Part shown: one piece after another, positions 1-9,500 of the stretch
Layout: each line of letters opens with the position of its first letter
Position numbering within the stretch: the stretch's first letter is position 1
Assembly (NCBI RefSeq): GCF_032854445.1
Contig: NC_088296.1
Location: 23,157,544 to 23,221,543 of the forward strand
DNA from: Liolophura sinensis
Lineage: Eukaryota > Mollusca > Polyplacophora > Chitonida > Chitonidae
Direction: 5' to 3'
DNA length: 64,000 bases
Position numbers and translations under genes: made by a program
The notes under the pieces: model-generated
Database searches by the model: none
What the model was told of the DNA's origin: nothing
What the model saw: the letters and a program-made list of their open reading frames with translations, nothing else

Positions 1-629
1 TTTCCAAAAATGTTGACCTCCGTGCCTTCATATGTGTAAGACAACTAGGACCTAAAATGGTTCGAAACTGGTACAGTCCGGAAACTTGTAAAAATGTGGA
101 ACTCACGGATACCAAGACTACGCTTGGCCTTAGGCCTTGCGCTCAAATTGTGGGTGTCATGTGTTCTAAGCACAGCACAGCAAGAAACAGTTTACTTGGC
201 AAATAACAAATATGGACAAACATAAGCGAGTCTGGCATATCTATAGGGTAAAACAAGGGGTGAATACTGGTGTCTACAAATCAGAATTTCATGTTGTTTA
301 TGTGCTAATTACTTGCTGTTCTTTATAAGAGCTTTTATTATACTTTTAAACAGTTAGGGTGTCTGCCTCAAACTCGGGACGGGTCATTCCAACGATTTTA
401 AAAGTGGTATTTGCTGCTGCCTCGCTTGGCATTCAACACCCAGAGGTTAGGGCTGAAAAAGAGACCCGTGGGGTCAGTGTTAGTTCGAGTATCTTTTTGT
501 GTTCTTAAACGACTTGAAACAATTAAGGTCATTATTACTGCCCCGCAAAATTACTGCCCCGCAAAATTTGTATCGGTCATGAAATGCTTGCTGTGTGAAA
601 TGCGAGAAAGCTGTGAAATAAAAACTGAG

Positions 630-631
<2 letters not shown>
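1..631. other. No gene recognised
   Basis: I see no coding exon, RNA gene or known repeat here. The only local structure is a short direct repeat at about 538-566, where ACTGCCCCGCAAAATT occurs twice in a row. The stretch runs straight into the TA dinucleotide array. Confidence 0.5.

Positions 632-706
<75 letters not shown>
632..706. repeat. (TA)n microsatellite, about 37 units
   Basis: An uninterrupted TA run. The Tyr-Ile open frames that read through it on both strands are by-products of the repeat. It lies directly beside the donor side of the minus-strand ankyrin exon at 715-813. Confidence 0.97.
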
Positions 707-709
<3 letters not shown>

Positions 710-714
710 AGTAC

Positions 715-813
715 CTTTTATTTTGCGTTGATACCAGCACCCTTCCCTCGTAACAGACAAACAACATCCGCGTGGCCATTTCTGGCTGCCAGGTGCAAAG
801 GCGTCCATCCATT
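715..813 (-). pseudogene. Ankyrin-repeat exon (one 33-residue repeat), probably decayed
   Basis: Read on the minus strand this is a 99-bp exon carrying one ankyrin repeat, with NGWTPLHLAARNGHADVV followed by a CLL...KGAGIN ending. It is bounded by an acceptor (TTTTCACAG) and a donor (AAAAG/GTACTG). One exon per 33-residue repeat is a common ankyrin gene architecture; such repeats are protein-binding helix-turn-helix units. A TAA codon falls in frame two codons before the donor, so in this frame the exon would end translation. It could be a terminal exon, but the sister exons in the window are also damaged, so I favour a decayed exon. Confidence 0.7.
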
Positions 814-1560
814 CTGTGAAAAGTAGCACCAGTATATTACAAATACGATTTCTCTTCCATACACTGATAAACATTGTCACCCAGTCTGCGAACTTGACGC
901 ACGGGTTAGAAGATGAGTAACAGTGAGCTAAAATCAGAATATCAAAATATGACAGACGTAAAGATCTTGTTATTTCATCCGTTAACAAAGAAGTACATAC
1001 ATGTCGAACGCAACGAAAATACCACACAAATGCATGTTGTATCCGCTTAACAGTACAATTTTAAGAGCGACAGTGTAAAGACCAGTGAGACTTAAAAACA
1101 AAGTTAAATAATAAGGATCAAGCTAGTCTAAATCGCTATCCTAAATTTAAAAAGAAAACGTGGATTGTATTTAAAACTCATATTGTAACTTACAGAATAG
1201 TACAGAAATACGTTGTCTAAGTTCACAGTGCGTCACCATTCCGTGATCTGTAGCCACTAATGACGCCGTACCTTCAGCGGCGCATGACGTCATTCCAGCA
1301 TAGGTGCCTTACTTGACGTCATATCTGCCTGATTTATCGTCACATGGAGGAGAAGTATGTCAGATCTTGAAGATTTTACAGTAGCTGCCAAGGAGAATAT
1401 TTTGAGGACAGTTAAGTAATAAGGATTAATTAGCGTTATTCATCGTAAATCCTTTTGAGCCATGATGTTAGCTCCATTCATCGGGGCGCTCTGCATATTG
1501 TTGTAATATTACCGCCTGGTTTCTCAGTTAAAACATACTGAGCACTTAGACCCCTTGGCC
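814..1560. other. No gene recognised
   Basis: Intron-like or intergenic AT-rich sequence on the acceptor side of the ankyrin exon at 715-813. I find no exon on either strand. The sequence from about 1565 onward is shared with 22.64 kb; this stretch is not. Confidence 0.45.
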
Positions 1561-2369
1561 ATGTTCACAGCTTAACTTACACATTAACCGCTCTGAATCG
1601 TTACATTTATTAACCCGAGACTCCGTCCAGTCGTCTGGGCTCTAATCAAAGGGTAAAAACTGTACGCAAAGAAAACAGTTTTCTGACGACCTTAGCAAAT
1701 ATTCAGAACAATTACATTATTATGCTGCAATAACAAAGGCCATTACGTTGCAGTTAACACAAATGTAACCGCGACGTTTCCGTTCGGGCAGCGTCCGAAC
1801 TTCGCAAACCAGCATTTTCGCATCACAAGACTCCGATGATTCTCACTGTTCCTTCTCTTCTTTGATAAAAGAAAAAATAAATATAACACTAGCAAACAAA
1901 GTCGACTATCTCCCTTTAATTGCGTACATCTTCTTTATTTCAATGCCACAAAAGATTCTTTCTTCCCGAACGATGCCAAGACAGGCCAGCTCAAATTTAA
2001 AATGGCCGATCGCGAAGTTTGTCTTGCCGTCAATGCGCAAGATACACTTGTATTTATTGTGACATTATTGTCTTCATTATTCACAAACCACTAGCTGCTA
2101 TGGAGACAAAATTAATGTAAGATTAACAGACACGTGTTTTTATTCCATAAAGCGTTAACTTCATGTTGAGGACAGCACTCGAGAAACGACCGAGTTCCAG
2201 GTAAGGGATTATTAAGAGAAAACATTTGGAGTGACGTCAGATTATACCCTACCACTGCCATCACATGGTCCACAAAGCCCGCCTTACAATCCGCATGTTT
2301 AATTCACTGAAAATGATGTAATAAAATAAGCAAAAATGCCTTTAGAGACGGTTTTCAAAGGCTCACAAC

Positions 2370-2524
2370 CCTTGCTGGTTTCCTCTTCGGTCCTAAGTAA
2401 GAAGGATTTCTAACAACCTGCGGATAGTCTAGGGTTTTCCTACCACCATAATGCTGGCCGCCGACCTATAAGTTAACTATTCCTGAGTATGGTGTAAAAC
2501 ACCAATTAAATCAATCAATCAATC
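2370..2524 (+). mobile_element. SINE fragment (mollusc-type, AAATCAATC tail)
   Basis: Shares the body of the SINE seen in full at 23.62-23.89 kb: GCAACCTGCGGAT-like, CACCATAATGCTGGCCGCC, and a GTAAAACACCAATTAAAT end followed by an AATC-rich tail. The tRNA-like head is missing or too diverged to see. It lies inside segmental-duplication copy 1 and is absent at the matching place in copy 2. Confidence 0.8.
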
Positions 2525-2701
2525 AGAGTCTCTTTCCCAATGCCCATTTATTTGCAAACCTTTAAAAAAGCTCCTGGAGGTGATTTCTTCATCCTAAAAT
2601 ATGACTAAAACTGCACAGCTATCACCTAGACGATATAATTGCCAACCAATGCATTTTTTTTGGTATGAAGATAAAACCAGTCATAACCAAAACCCGTTTA
2701 C

Positions 2702-2800
2702 ATTTGTCAGTACATTGACATCGGCACCCTTCTAGTCCAGTAGACGAATAACATCCACATGGCTTCCCAGAGCTGTTGAATGCAAAGGCGTGTACCCCTT
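2702..2800 (-). pseudogene. Ankyrin-repeat exon with in-frame stop and lost acceptor
   Basis: On the minus strand a 99-bp unit reads KGYTPLHSTALGSHVDVIRL, a TAG, then KGADVNVLTN and a GTAAAC donor. The ADVNVLTN ending is the usual inter-repeat loop of ankyrin repeats. Two defects are visible. A TAG codon stands where sister repeats have a residue of the LLEEKGA segment, and the acceptor dinucleotide expected at 2801-2802 reads AA rather than AG (compare CACAG at 814-818). It is the homologue of the exon at 23107-23205 in the other duplication copy. Confidence 0.75.
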
Positions 2801-3438
2801 TTGTGGACTGTAGCACCGATATATCTCACTAGTTATCCCTTATTATAACAAATGCAGCTGTTTCAGTGGCTTCAAGTTACGAGGAAGAAACTGGCCGTCA
2901 TTTACGTGCAGTAGGTATCTTTTAAAGAGACATATTGTCGACGGCTAAAAAAATTGTGCTGCTATTTTAAACGTCGTCTTCATAACGTCAACACTTATAG
3001 ATCTATCCTGACATGTATCTGACTTTGAATGGACAATCAAATACTCAGTTTTAAAGGGTGTCCCTTCGACTACCAACGCTGTATTTTGGAACGTGGTCGA
3101 AAATTAACTTTTTGTTTGACTGGGTTACCTCCCCTTGTAGTGCGGGCTTGTTCAGTAAACTTGTCGTTACATTCGGCAATATGTCCCGTTACAATGTCAC
3201 GTTTTAGAGATGTATCACGTAGACGAAGGCTCTTTACAGTGCCACGTTTTACAGATGTATCACGTAGACGAAGACGTAAGTATTATCGCTTAACGCCACA
3301 AAGCCTATGTGATTGTATACAACGAAGTACCACAGCAAATAATTTATTCTCAGCATTTATTTCTACATCTGTTTTCCACTAGGTTTGTGAATGAAGTGCA
3401 ATGTTTAGTCACTCTTCTTCTATAATTTCTGTTCTCAC

Positions 3439-3534
3439 CTACCTTGTATTAAAACTAGCCCCCACTTCGACCAGCAGGCGGATAGGATTAACGCAGCCAG
3501 TGAGGACTGCCAGTTGCAAGGGCGTATACCCACC
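3439..3534 (-). pseudogene. Ankyrin-repeat exon, diverged
   Basis: The minus strand reads GGYTPLQLAVLTG followed by RLLVEVGA after a good acceptor (TTCCGCAG). The end is uncertain. In frame it runs to ACA AGG TAG, so a stop falls at the boundary if the GTGAGA donor is used, while the GTAGGT donor four bases earlier would give a 92-bp exon. The length is therefore 92-96 bp rather than the family's 99. The start of its counterpart can be seen at about 24308-24317 (CCCACAG acceptor), but the rest of that copy is gone. Confidence 0.6.
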
Positions 3535-3729
3535 CTGCGGAATGTAACACCAAAGTAACAAATTACTGTAGGGGAGAGGCGGGTGAGGAAGGGAAGGGGG
3601 TGGTGCTCCGTGGTTGATTGTGATTGGTTAGCCCGATAGATACCACATAAACCAAACAGCGTCCCATCATTGCGACCAGCGTGAGTTTAAGTCTATGAAC
3701 ATCATGTTGTTTTCGTCCCTAGTCTAAGG

Positions 3730-3756
3730 CCTACGTAGAAGGGTCTGTCAGCAACC
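3730..3756 (+). mobile_element. SINE, left part, split by the transposon
   Basis: TACGTAGAAGGGTCTGTCAG and the following CAACC match the SINE body (compare 58896-58921). The homology stops exactly at the transposon boundary and resumes after 5585. The last four bases, AACC, form the left copy of the target-site duplication. Confidence 0.75.
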
Positions 3757-3826
3757 CTCCTGTCATCTGGAAAAACCTAGTAAGTCAAATTTTGGTGAAA
3801 AATGAGTTAGGCCCACAACTGGACTT

Positions 3827-4110
3827 GCTATGTTTTTCTCTTTCATTTCATCCAGGTAAAGTGTGTGAAAGTCCCTCCTGTTGGGAATTTTTGATCTTGA
3901 AGAACCTAGTAAGTCAATATCATGTGGAAAAATACCACATAGTCATCTGGGAAAACCTAGTAATTCGTCTTGCTAGGTTTTTCCAGATCAATGTGCGACT
4001 ACATGTCACTTACTAGGTTCTACAAGATCAAAAGCTCTCAACAGGAATCGCTTTCACACTCTTTACCTGGATCAATTGAAAGGGAAAAACATAGCAAGTC
4101 AAATTATTTC
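3827..4110. repeat. Long imperfect hairpin inside the transposon
   Basis: The left arm (about 3827-3967) and right arm (about 3970-4110) are inverted copies around a centre at about 3968. Paired landmarks are TGCTATGTTTTTC with GAAAAACATAGCA, CCAGGTAAAG with CTTTACCTGG, GATCTTGAAGAACCTAGT with ACTAGGTTCTACAAGATC, and at the centre CTGGGAAAACCTAGTAA with TTGCTAGGTTTTTCCAG. The innermost pair is the element's own terminal sequence arranged head to head. Confidence 0.75.
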
Positions 4111-4151
4111 TCATATGAGTTAAACCAATCACATTACCTAATTCTGGTCAA

Positions 4152-5090
4152 GTGATCACAACAAATTGGACAACCTTTTTAAAGACAATTCAGTCAGGAT
4201 GTTCTCACGTTTTCTGTACCCATTATCGAGAAGACCACGATGGTGCTGTTGATAAGGAAAACACCAGTATATTTACTGTAGATATGCAAAAGGTTATCCT
4301 CCTTCCCAAAATGACCATCAAAGAACATTTCTTTGTTAGCAGATTAGTTGTCTTCAATGAGACATTTGCATCAGTAAAAGAAGACGGTGACTTTGTTATT
4401 TTGTGGCATGAGGCTATCAGGGGTAGATTAGGAGTTGACATTGCCTCCACGTATATAAAGTGTTTGTGCCTTTGTGAGACAGATTTTGTGATATTCTGGG
4501 CAGACAACTGCACGGGACAAAACAAAAACTGGGTCCCTTACACGGTGTTGTGTTGGTGTGTCAATCAACCCTGGGGCCCACAAAGTATCACAATGAAGTA
4601 TTTTGAAAGGGGACACACTTTTATGCGTGCAGACAGCGTCCATGGCTGCATTGGAAGGAAAATGAAGAAATGTCCCGAGATTTGTAATTTCCAGGACTTC
4701 GTAGATTTGTGTGACAAATCGGGAACTAAGATCAAGCCAATCACAATGCAATACCATGACTTTTATGAATTTGAGGACGGTCACGGTAATAGAAAGTCCA
4801 AGAACGTAACGCTACCTCATCTCAGCTCCATATCAGTGGCAGAATTTCGTAAAGGTTCACGCGCAATGTGGTTTGAAGGAGACTACATGTACCAGGAAGT
4901 TGACTTTCTTAAACCCAAGTTCAGACTGGACTTTACACCACCAACACAGAATGAACCAAGAGGAATTCCTAGCGTGAAACGCCAGAATATTCTGAAACTG
5001 GCCGATTCATTCCCCGCTGCTAAGAGGAAATTCTGGCAGGAAATTCCAGTAAATGACAACAATGATGACCTTGTTGAACACTTTGGGTGA
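4152..5090 (+). CDS. Transposon-encoded protein, DDE/DUF7869-like (312 codons)
   Basis: A single open frame fills the middle of the transposon. The protein has DMQKVILLPKM, then a LVVFNETFA strand, an ILWHEAIRGR segment, WADNCTGQNKNW and SITMKYFERGHTFMRADS. From memory this order is typical of transposon-derived proteins catalogued as DUF7869, and WADNC...QNKN looks like the second acidic position of an RNase-H-fold DDE nuclease (family recognition, not a search result). Full-length relatives usually have a longer N-terminal, cysteine-rich region. Here only about 45 residues precede the conserved core, so the start may be an artefact and the real 5' part lost; a splice acceptor-like TTCAG near 4191 makes the first residues doubtful. 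The frame has no internal stop, so the copy looks fairly young. Its role would be in mobilising the element. Confidence 0.65.
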   Translation: MITTNWTTFLKTIQSGCSHVFCTHYREDHDGAVDKENTSIFTVDMQKVILLPKMTIKEHFFVSRLVVFNETFASVKEDGDFVILWHEAIRGRLGVDIASTYIKCLCLCETDFVIFWADNCTGQNKNWVPYTVLCWCVNQPWGPQSITMKYFERGHTFMRADSVHGCIGRKMKKCPEICNFQDFVDLCDKSGTKIKPITMQYHDFYEFEDGHGNRKSKNVTLPHLSSISVAEFRKGSRAMWFEGDYMYQEVDFLKPKFRLDFTPPTQNEPRGIPSVKRQNILKLADSFPAAKRKFWQEIPVNDNNDDLVEHFG

Positions 5091-5589
5091 TTCCTAAATA
5101 TGTAATCAAGCTGCAGTTGCTGCTATTCCTCGAAAATGTCTCAGACTGGTAGATTTATTTACCACGGCTAAGATAAAATTCTGGCTGGAAATCACAGCAA
5201 ATCATGATCTTGTTGATTAGTTAAAACACTTGTTTTATGTATTCAAACTACACTTGGTGTTATTTCTCTGATAATTGTTCATGTGTTAGGCAATAAAGTG
5301 AAGTTATCACGCTGCTGTTGACATACTAGGCTTTTGTTGATAAAATGTTTTAGTTGAAGGATTGGTTAGACCAGGTAAAACATAGTAAGTCATTTTGTAA
5401 CCAAATTAAACCAGTAACAATAATATACCTATGTGAGCTGAAAAGGCATCTAATTGTCTTGATCTAAAATGCCGAAATAAAATTTATTTCATATTTTGCA
5501 GCTTAATCCTGAAACAAAACACGTTTCCTTTGTTTCCTCCAATTTGCATTCAACTGACTAACTAGGTTTTTCCAGATTACAGGAGAACC

Positions 5590-5702
5590 TGCACGGTTCC
5601 CTCCACCCATAATGCTGGTGGGTGTCGTATATAAGTGAGACATTCTTGAGCACGGCGTGAAACATAAACGAATAAATAAATGAATAAACAAATACGTGTT
5701 AC
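5590..5702 (+). mobile_element. SINE, right part, split by the transposon
   Basis: Resumes the SINE body with CACCCATAATGCTGG, a CGTATATAAGTGAGACATTC stretch and CACGGCGTGAAACA, and ends in an (AAAT/AATG) tail. It begins right after the AACC target duplication. Compared with the 58.9-kb copy, a stretch of the body around the TGCGGATGG motif is missing. Confidence 0.8.
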
Positions 5703-6063
5703 GACTTTTCATTGCATGTACAATGCAGCAGGTGTGCAGTACGGTTTAGTTGTTGACGTAGCAGATGTAAACTGACAATCCGGCTGAAGCAACATAATAC
5801 AAACACATTATATACAGAAAAACCTAAATATCATCGTCTATCACATCGTTAAATATCATCGACATGATATATGCCACTGAAAGACGCCAGAAATGTTTTA
5901 CACATTCAGAGAAAACAATTTAGCCTCCAAAATGAGGCAATTAAAACTTTATTGTACCAAACAATTCTAAAGAAGACCTTTTCCAAGGCAGTAAGGAACA
6001 TCGAGCAGAATAATATTTCATCTTGTTTTTTTTTGAAGGCACATAAACAAACAAATTGCTTAC
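5703..6063. other. No gene recognised
   Basis: AT-rich sequence between the split SINE and the ankyrin exon at 6064-6162. It includes a short direct repeat of AAATATCATCG near 5826-5862. I see no exon here. Confidence 0.45.
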
Positions 6064-6162
6064 TTTTGTCAGAACATTGATATCGGAACCTTTCTTATAC
6101 AGAAGACAAACAAAATCCACGTTGCCTCTCAGAGCTGCTAAATGCAAAGGCGTGCGGCTTCC
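6064..6162 (-). pseudogene. Ankyrin-repeat exon
   Basis: On the minus strand the 99-bp unit reads GSRTPLHLAALRGNVDFV, CLLYKKGSDINVLTK and then a canonical GTAAGC donor. It is the best-preserved ankyrin unit by sequence, with TPLHLAA, the RGN turn and the DINVLTK loop all present and no stop. The acceptor at the expected place is imperfect: the two bases before the 99-bp unit read AA, and the nearest AG is one base inside. It belongs with the other minus-strand ankyrin exons and is separated from the next one (22458-22555) by the 15.5-kb satellite. Whether it is still spliced is unclear. Confidence 0.7.
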
Positions 6163-6523
6163 TTTGGATTGTAGCAACAAAATACGTGCACCATACCCCT
6201 AATGTTTAGTATAACACGCAGAGCAATTTCGACATGTATGACTTGAGGTATTAACATTAGGCAGAAATTGACCATGCTTCAAAAGTGTCACTCACGCTCA
6301 CTTGTTTCACCAGCTCACTCTTCTTCCCGGCAAAAGTGTCTCAAAAATGCACTGTTATTCACAACGCACACTATTCACACTTTTCCCAACATCACACCTT
6401 TTCGCTAAAAAAAACCTTTTCTTGTCAGTACATTTTACCACAAGCAGATAAATTAGCTCCACATCGCTACACCTATCCGCCCTCTGCAAAGAACAAAGAA
6501 CAAAACACGTCACACAGATCACA
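6163..6523. other. Flank of the 55-bp satellite, no gene recognised
   Basis: Non-repetitive sequence between the ankyrin exon and the first satellite unit. It contains a CTCACTC/TTCACAC-rich stretch near 6290-6400 but no exon that I can support. Confidence 0.45.
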
Positions 6524-9500
6524 CTTAATAACGCCAGCACACATACAGTTTGTCCAGGCCTGTCCATCATACATGACACCTAATAACCCCAGTATATACA
6601 CAGTTTGTCCAGGCCTGTCCATCATACATGACACCTAATAACCCCAGTACATACACACTGTGTCCAGGCCTGTCCATCATACATGACAACTAATAACCCC
6701 AGTACATACACAGTTTGTCCAGGCCTGTCCATCATACATGACAACTAATAACCCCAGTACATACACAGTTTGTCCAGGCCTGTCCATCACACATGACACC
6801 TATTAACCCCAATACATACACAGTTTGTCCAGGCCTGTACATCATACATGACACCTATTAACCCCAGTACATACACAGTTTGTCCAGGCCTGTCCATCAT
6901 ACACGAACATAATAACCCCAGTACATACACAGTTTGTCCAGGCCTGTCCATCATATCAGACACCTATTAACACCAGTACATACACACTTTGTCCAGGCCT
7001 GTCCATCATACATGACACCTATTAATCCCAGTACATACACAGTTTGTCCAGGCCTGTCCATCATACACAAACATAATAACCCCAGTACATACACAGTTTG
7101 TCCAGGCCTGTCCATCATACATGACACCTATTAACCCCAGTACATACACAGTTTGTCCAGGCCTGTCCATCACACATGACACCTAATAACCCCAGTACAT
7201 ACACAGATTGTCCAGGCCTGTCCATCACACATGACACCTAATAATCCCAGTACATACACAGTTTGTCCAGGCCTGTCCATCATACACGAACATAATAACC
7301 CAAGTACATACACACTTTGTCCAGGCCTGTCCATCATACATGACACCTAATAACCCCAGTACATACACAGTTTGTCCAGGCCTGTCCATCATACATGACA
7401 CCCAATAACCCCAGTACATACACAGTTTGTCCAGGCCTGTCAATCATACATGACACCTATTAACCCCAGTACATACACAGTTTGTCCAGGCCTGTCCATC
7501 ATACACAAACATATTAACCCCAGTACATACACAGTTTGTCCAGGCTTGTCCATCATATCAGACACCTATTGACCCCAGTACATACACACTTTGTCCAGGC
7601 ATGTCCATCATACACAAACATAATAACCCCAGTACATACACACTTTGTCCAGGCCTGTTCATCATACATGACACCTAATAACCCCAGTACATACACAGTT
7701 TGTCCAGGCCTGTTCATCATACATGACACCTATTAACCCCAGTACATACACAGTTTGTCCAGGCCTGTCCATCATACATAACACTTAATAACCCCAGTAC
7801 ATACACAGATTGTCCAGGCCTGTCCATCACACATGACACCTAATAATCCCAGTACATACACAGTTTGTCCAGGCCTGTTCATCATACATGACACCCAATA
7901 ACCCCAGTACATACACAGTTTGTCCAGGCCTGTCCATCACAAATGACACCTAATAACCCCAGTACATACACAGATTGTCCAGGCCTGTCCATCACACATG
8001 ACACCTAATAATCCCAGTACATACACAGTTTGTCCAGGCCTGTCCATCATACACGACACTCAATAATCCCAGTACATACACAGTTTGTCCAGGCCTGTCA
8101 ATCATACATGACACCTATTAACCCCAGTACATACACAGTTTGTCCAGGCCTGTCCATCATACATGACACCTATTAACCCCAGTACATACACAGTTTGTCC
8201 AGGCCTGTCCATCATACACGAACATATTAACCCCAGTACATACACAGTTTGTCCAGGCCTGTCCATCACACATGACACCTAATAATCCAGTACATACACA
8301 GTTTGTCCAGGCCTGTCCATCATACACGAACATATTAACCCCAGTACATACACAGTTTGTCCAGGCCTGTCCATCATATCAGACACCTATTAACCCCAGT
8401 ACATACACACTTTGTCCAGGCCTGTCCATCATACACGAACATAATAACCCCAGTACATACACACTTTGTCCAGGCCTGTCCATCATACATGACACCTAAT
8501 AACCCCAGTACATAAACAGATTGTCCAGGTCTGTCCATCCACACATGACACCTATTAACCCCAGTACATACACAGTTTGTCCAGGCCTGTCCATCACACA
8601 TGACACCTAATAACCCCAGTACATACACACTTTGTCCAGGCCTGTCCATCACACATGACACCTAATAACCCCAGTACATACACAGATTGTCCCAGGCCTG
8701 TCCATCACACATGACACCTAATAATCCCAGTACATACACAGTTTGTCCAGGCCTGTCCATCATACACGAACATAATAACCCCAGTACATACACAGTTTGT
8801 CCAGGCCTGTCCATCATACATAACACCTATTAACCCCAGTACATACACAGATTGTCCAGGCCTGTCCATCACACATGACACCTAATAATCCCAGTACATA
8901 CACAGTTTGTCCAGGCCTGTCCATCATACATGACACCTATTAACCCAGTACATACACAGTTTGTCCAGGCCTGTCCATCATATCAGACACCTATAACCCC
9001 AGTACATACACACTGTGTCCAGGCCTGTCCATCATACATGACACCCAATAACCCCAGTACAGACACAGTTTGTCCAGGCATGTCAATCATACATGACACC
9101 TATTAACCCCAGTACATACACAGTTTGTCCAGGCCTGTCCATCATCACATGACACCTATTAACCCCAGTACATACACACTTTGTCCAGGCCTGTCATCAT
9201 ACATGACACCTATTAACCCCAGTACATACACACTTTGTCCAGGCTGTCCATCACACATGACACATAATAACCCCAGTACATACACAGTTTGTCAGGCCTG
9301 TCCATCATATCAGACACCTATTAACACCAGTACATACACACTTTGTCCAGGCCTGTCCATCATACACGAACATAATAACCCCAGTACATACACACTTTGT
9401 CCAGGCCTGTCCATCATACATGACACCTAATAACCCCAGTACATACACAGATTGTCCAGGCCTGTCCATCACACATGACACCTATTAATCCCAGTACATA

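Larger units (their letters stand above)
1565..3545. repeat. Segmental duplication, copy 1 (partner at about 22640-24340)
   Basis: Matching landmarks occur in the same order and orientation in both blocks. They include the ACACATTAACCG...CTGAATCGT stretch (about 1580 and 22660), the TCACTAGCTGCTA / CCACTAGCTGCTA stretch before GGAGACAAAATTAATGTAAG (about 2090 and 22975), GAAACGACCGAGTTC (about 2184 and 23067), TTAAAGAGACATATTG (about 2921 and 23334), and ACAGATGTATCA before GTAGACG (about 3251 and 24174). Each block carries a minus-strand ankyrin exon (2702-2800 and 23107-23205). Copy 1 keeps roughly 500 bp, including a SINE, that copy 2 lacks between the GACCGAGTTC landmark and the exon. Copy 2 has an extra block near 23.54-24.15 kb that includes another SINE. 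Divergence is substantial by eye, so the duplication is not recent. Confidence 0.8.
3757..5585 (+). mobile_element. DNA transposon with terminal inverted repeats, 1.83 kb, inserted in a SINE
   Basis: Both ends carry the same inverted sequence. The left end starts CTCCTGTC and continues ATCTGGAAAAACCTAGT; the right end, read from the other strand, starts CTCCTGTA and continues the same way. About 31 bp match with three mismatches. AACC lies directly outside both ends (3753-3756 and 5586-5589), a 4-bp target-site duplication, and the flanks are two parts of one SINE. Extra copies of the CCTAGTAAGTC motif sit under both ends (for example 3899-3918, 4011-4030, 5373-5392), as expected for transposase-binding subterminal repeats. 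The element carries one open frame (4152-5090). Its superfamily is not certain. The length suggests an internally reduced derivative of a longer element. Confidence 0.8.

Noticed and set aside
411-1027. Open frames with long Tyr-Ile runs
   Set aside because: They result from translating the (TA)n microsatellite. Only the ankyrin segment at 715-813 is kept.
3029-3382. 117-codon plus-strand open frame as a gene
   Set aside because: It contains a short internal repeat (about 3199-3273) and matches the non-coding part of the segmental duplication at 23.4-24.2 kb, where the frame is not kept.
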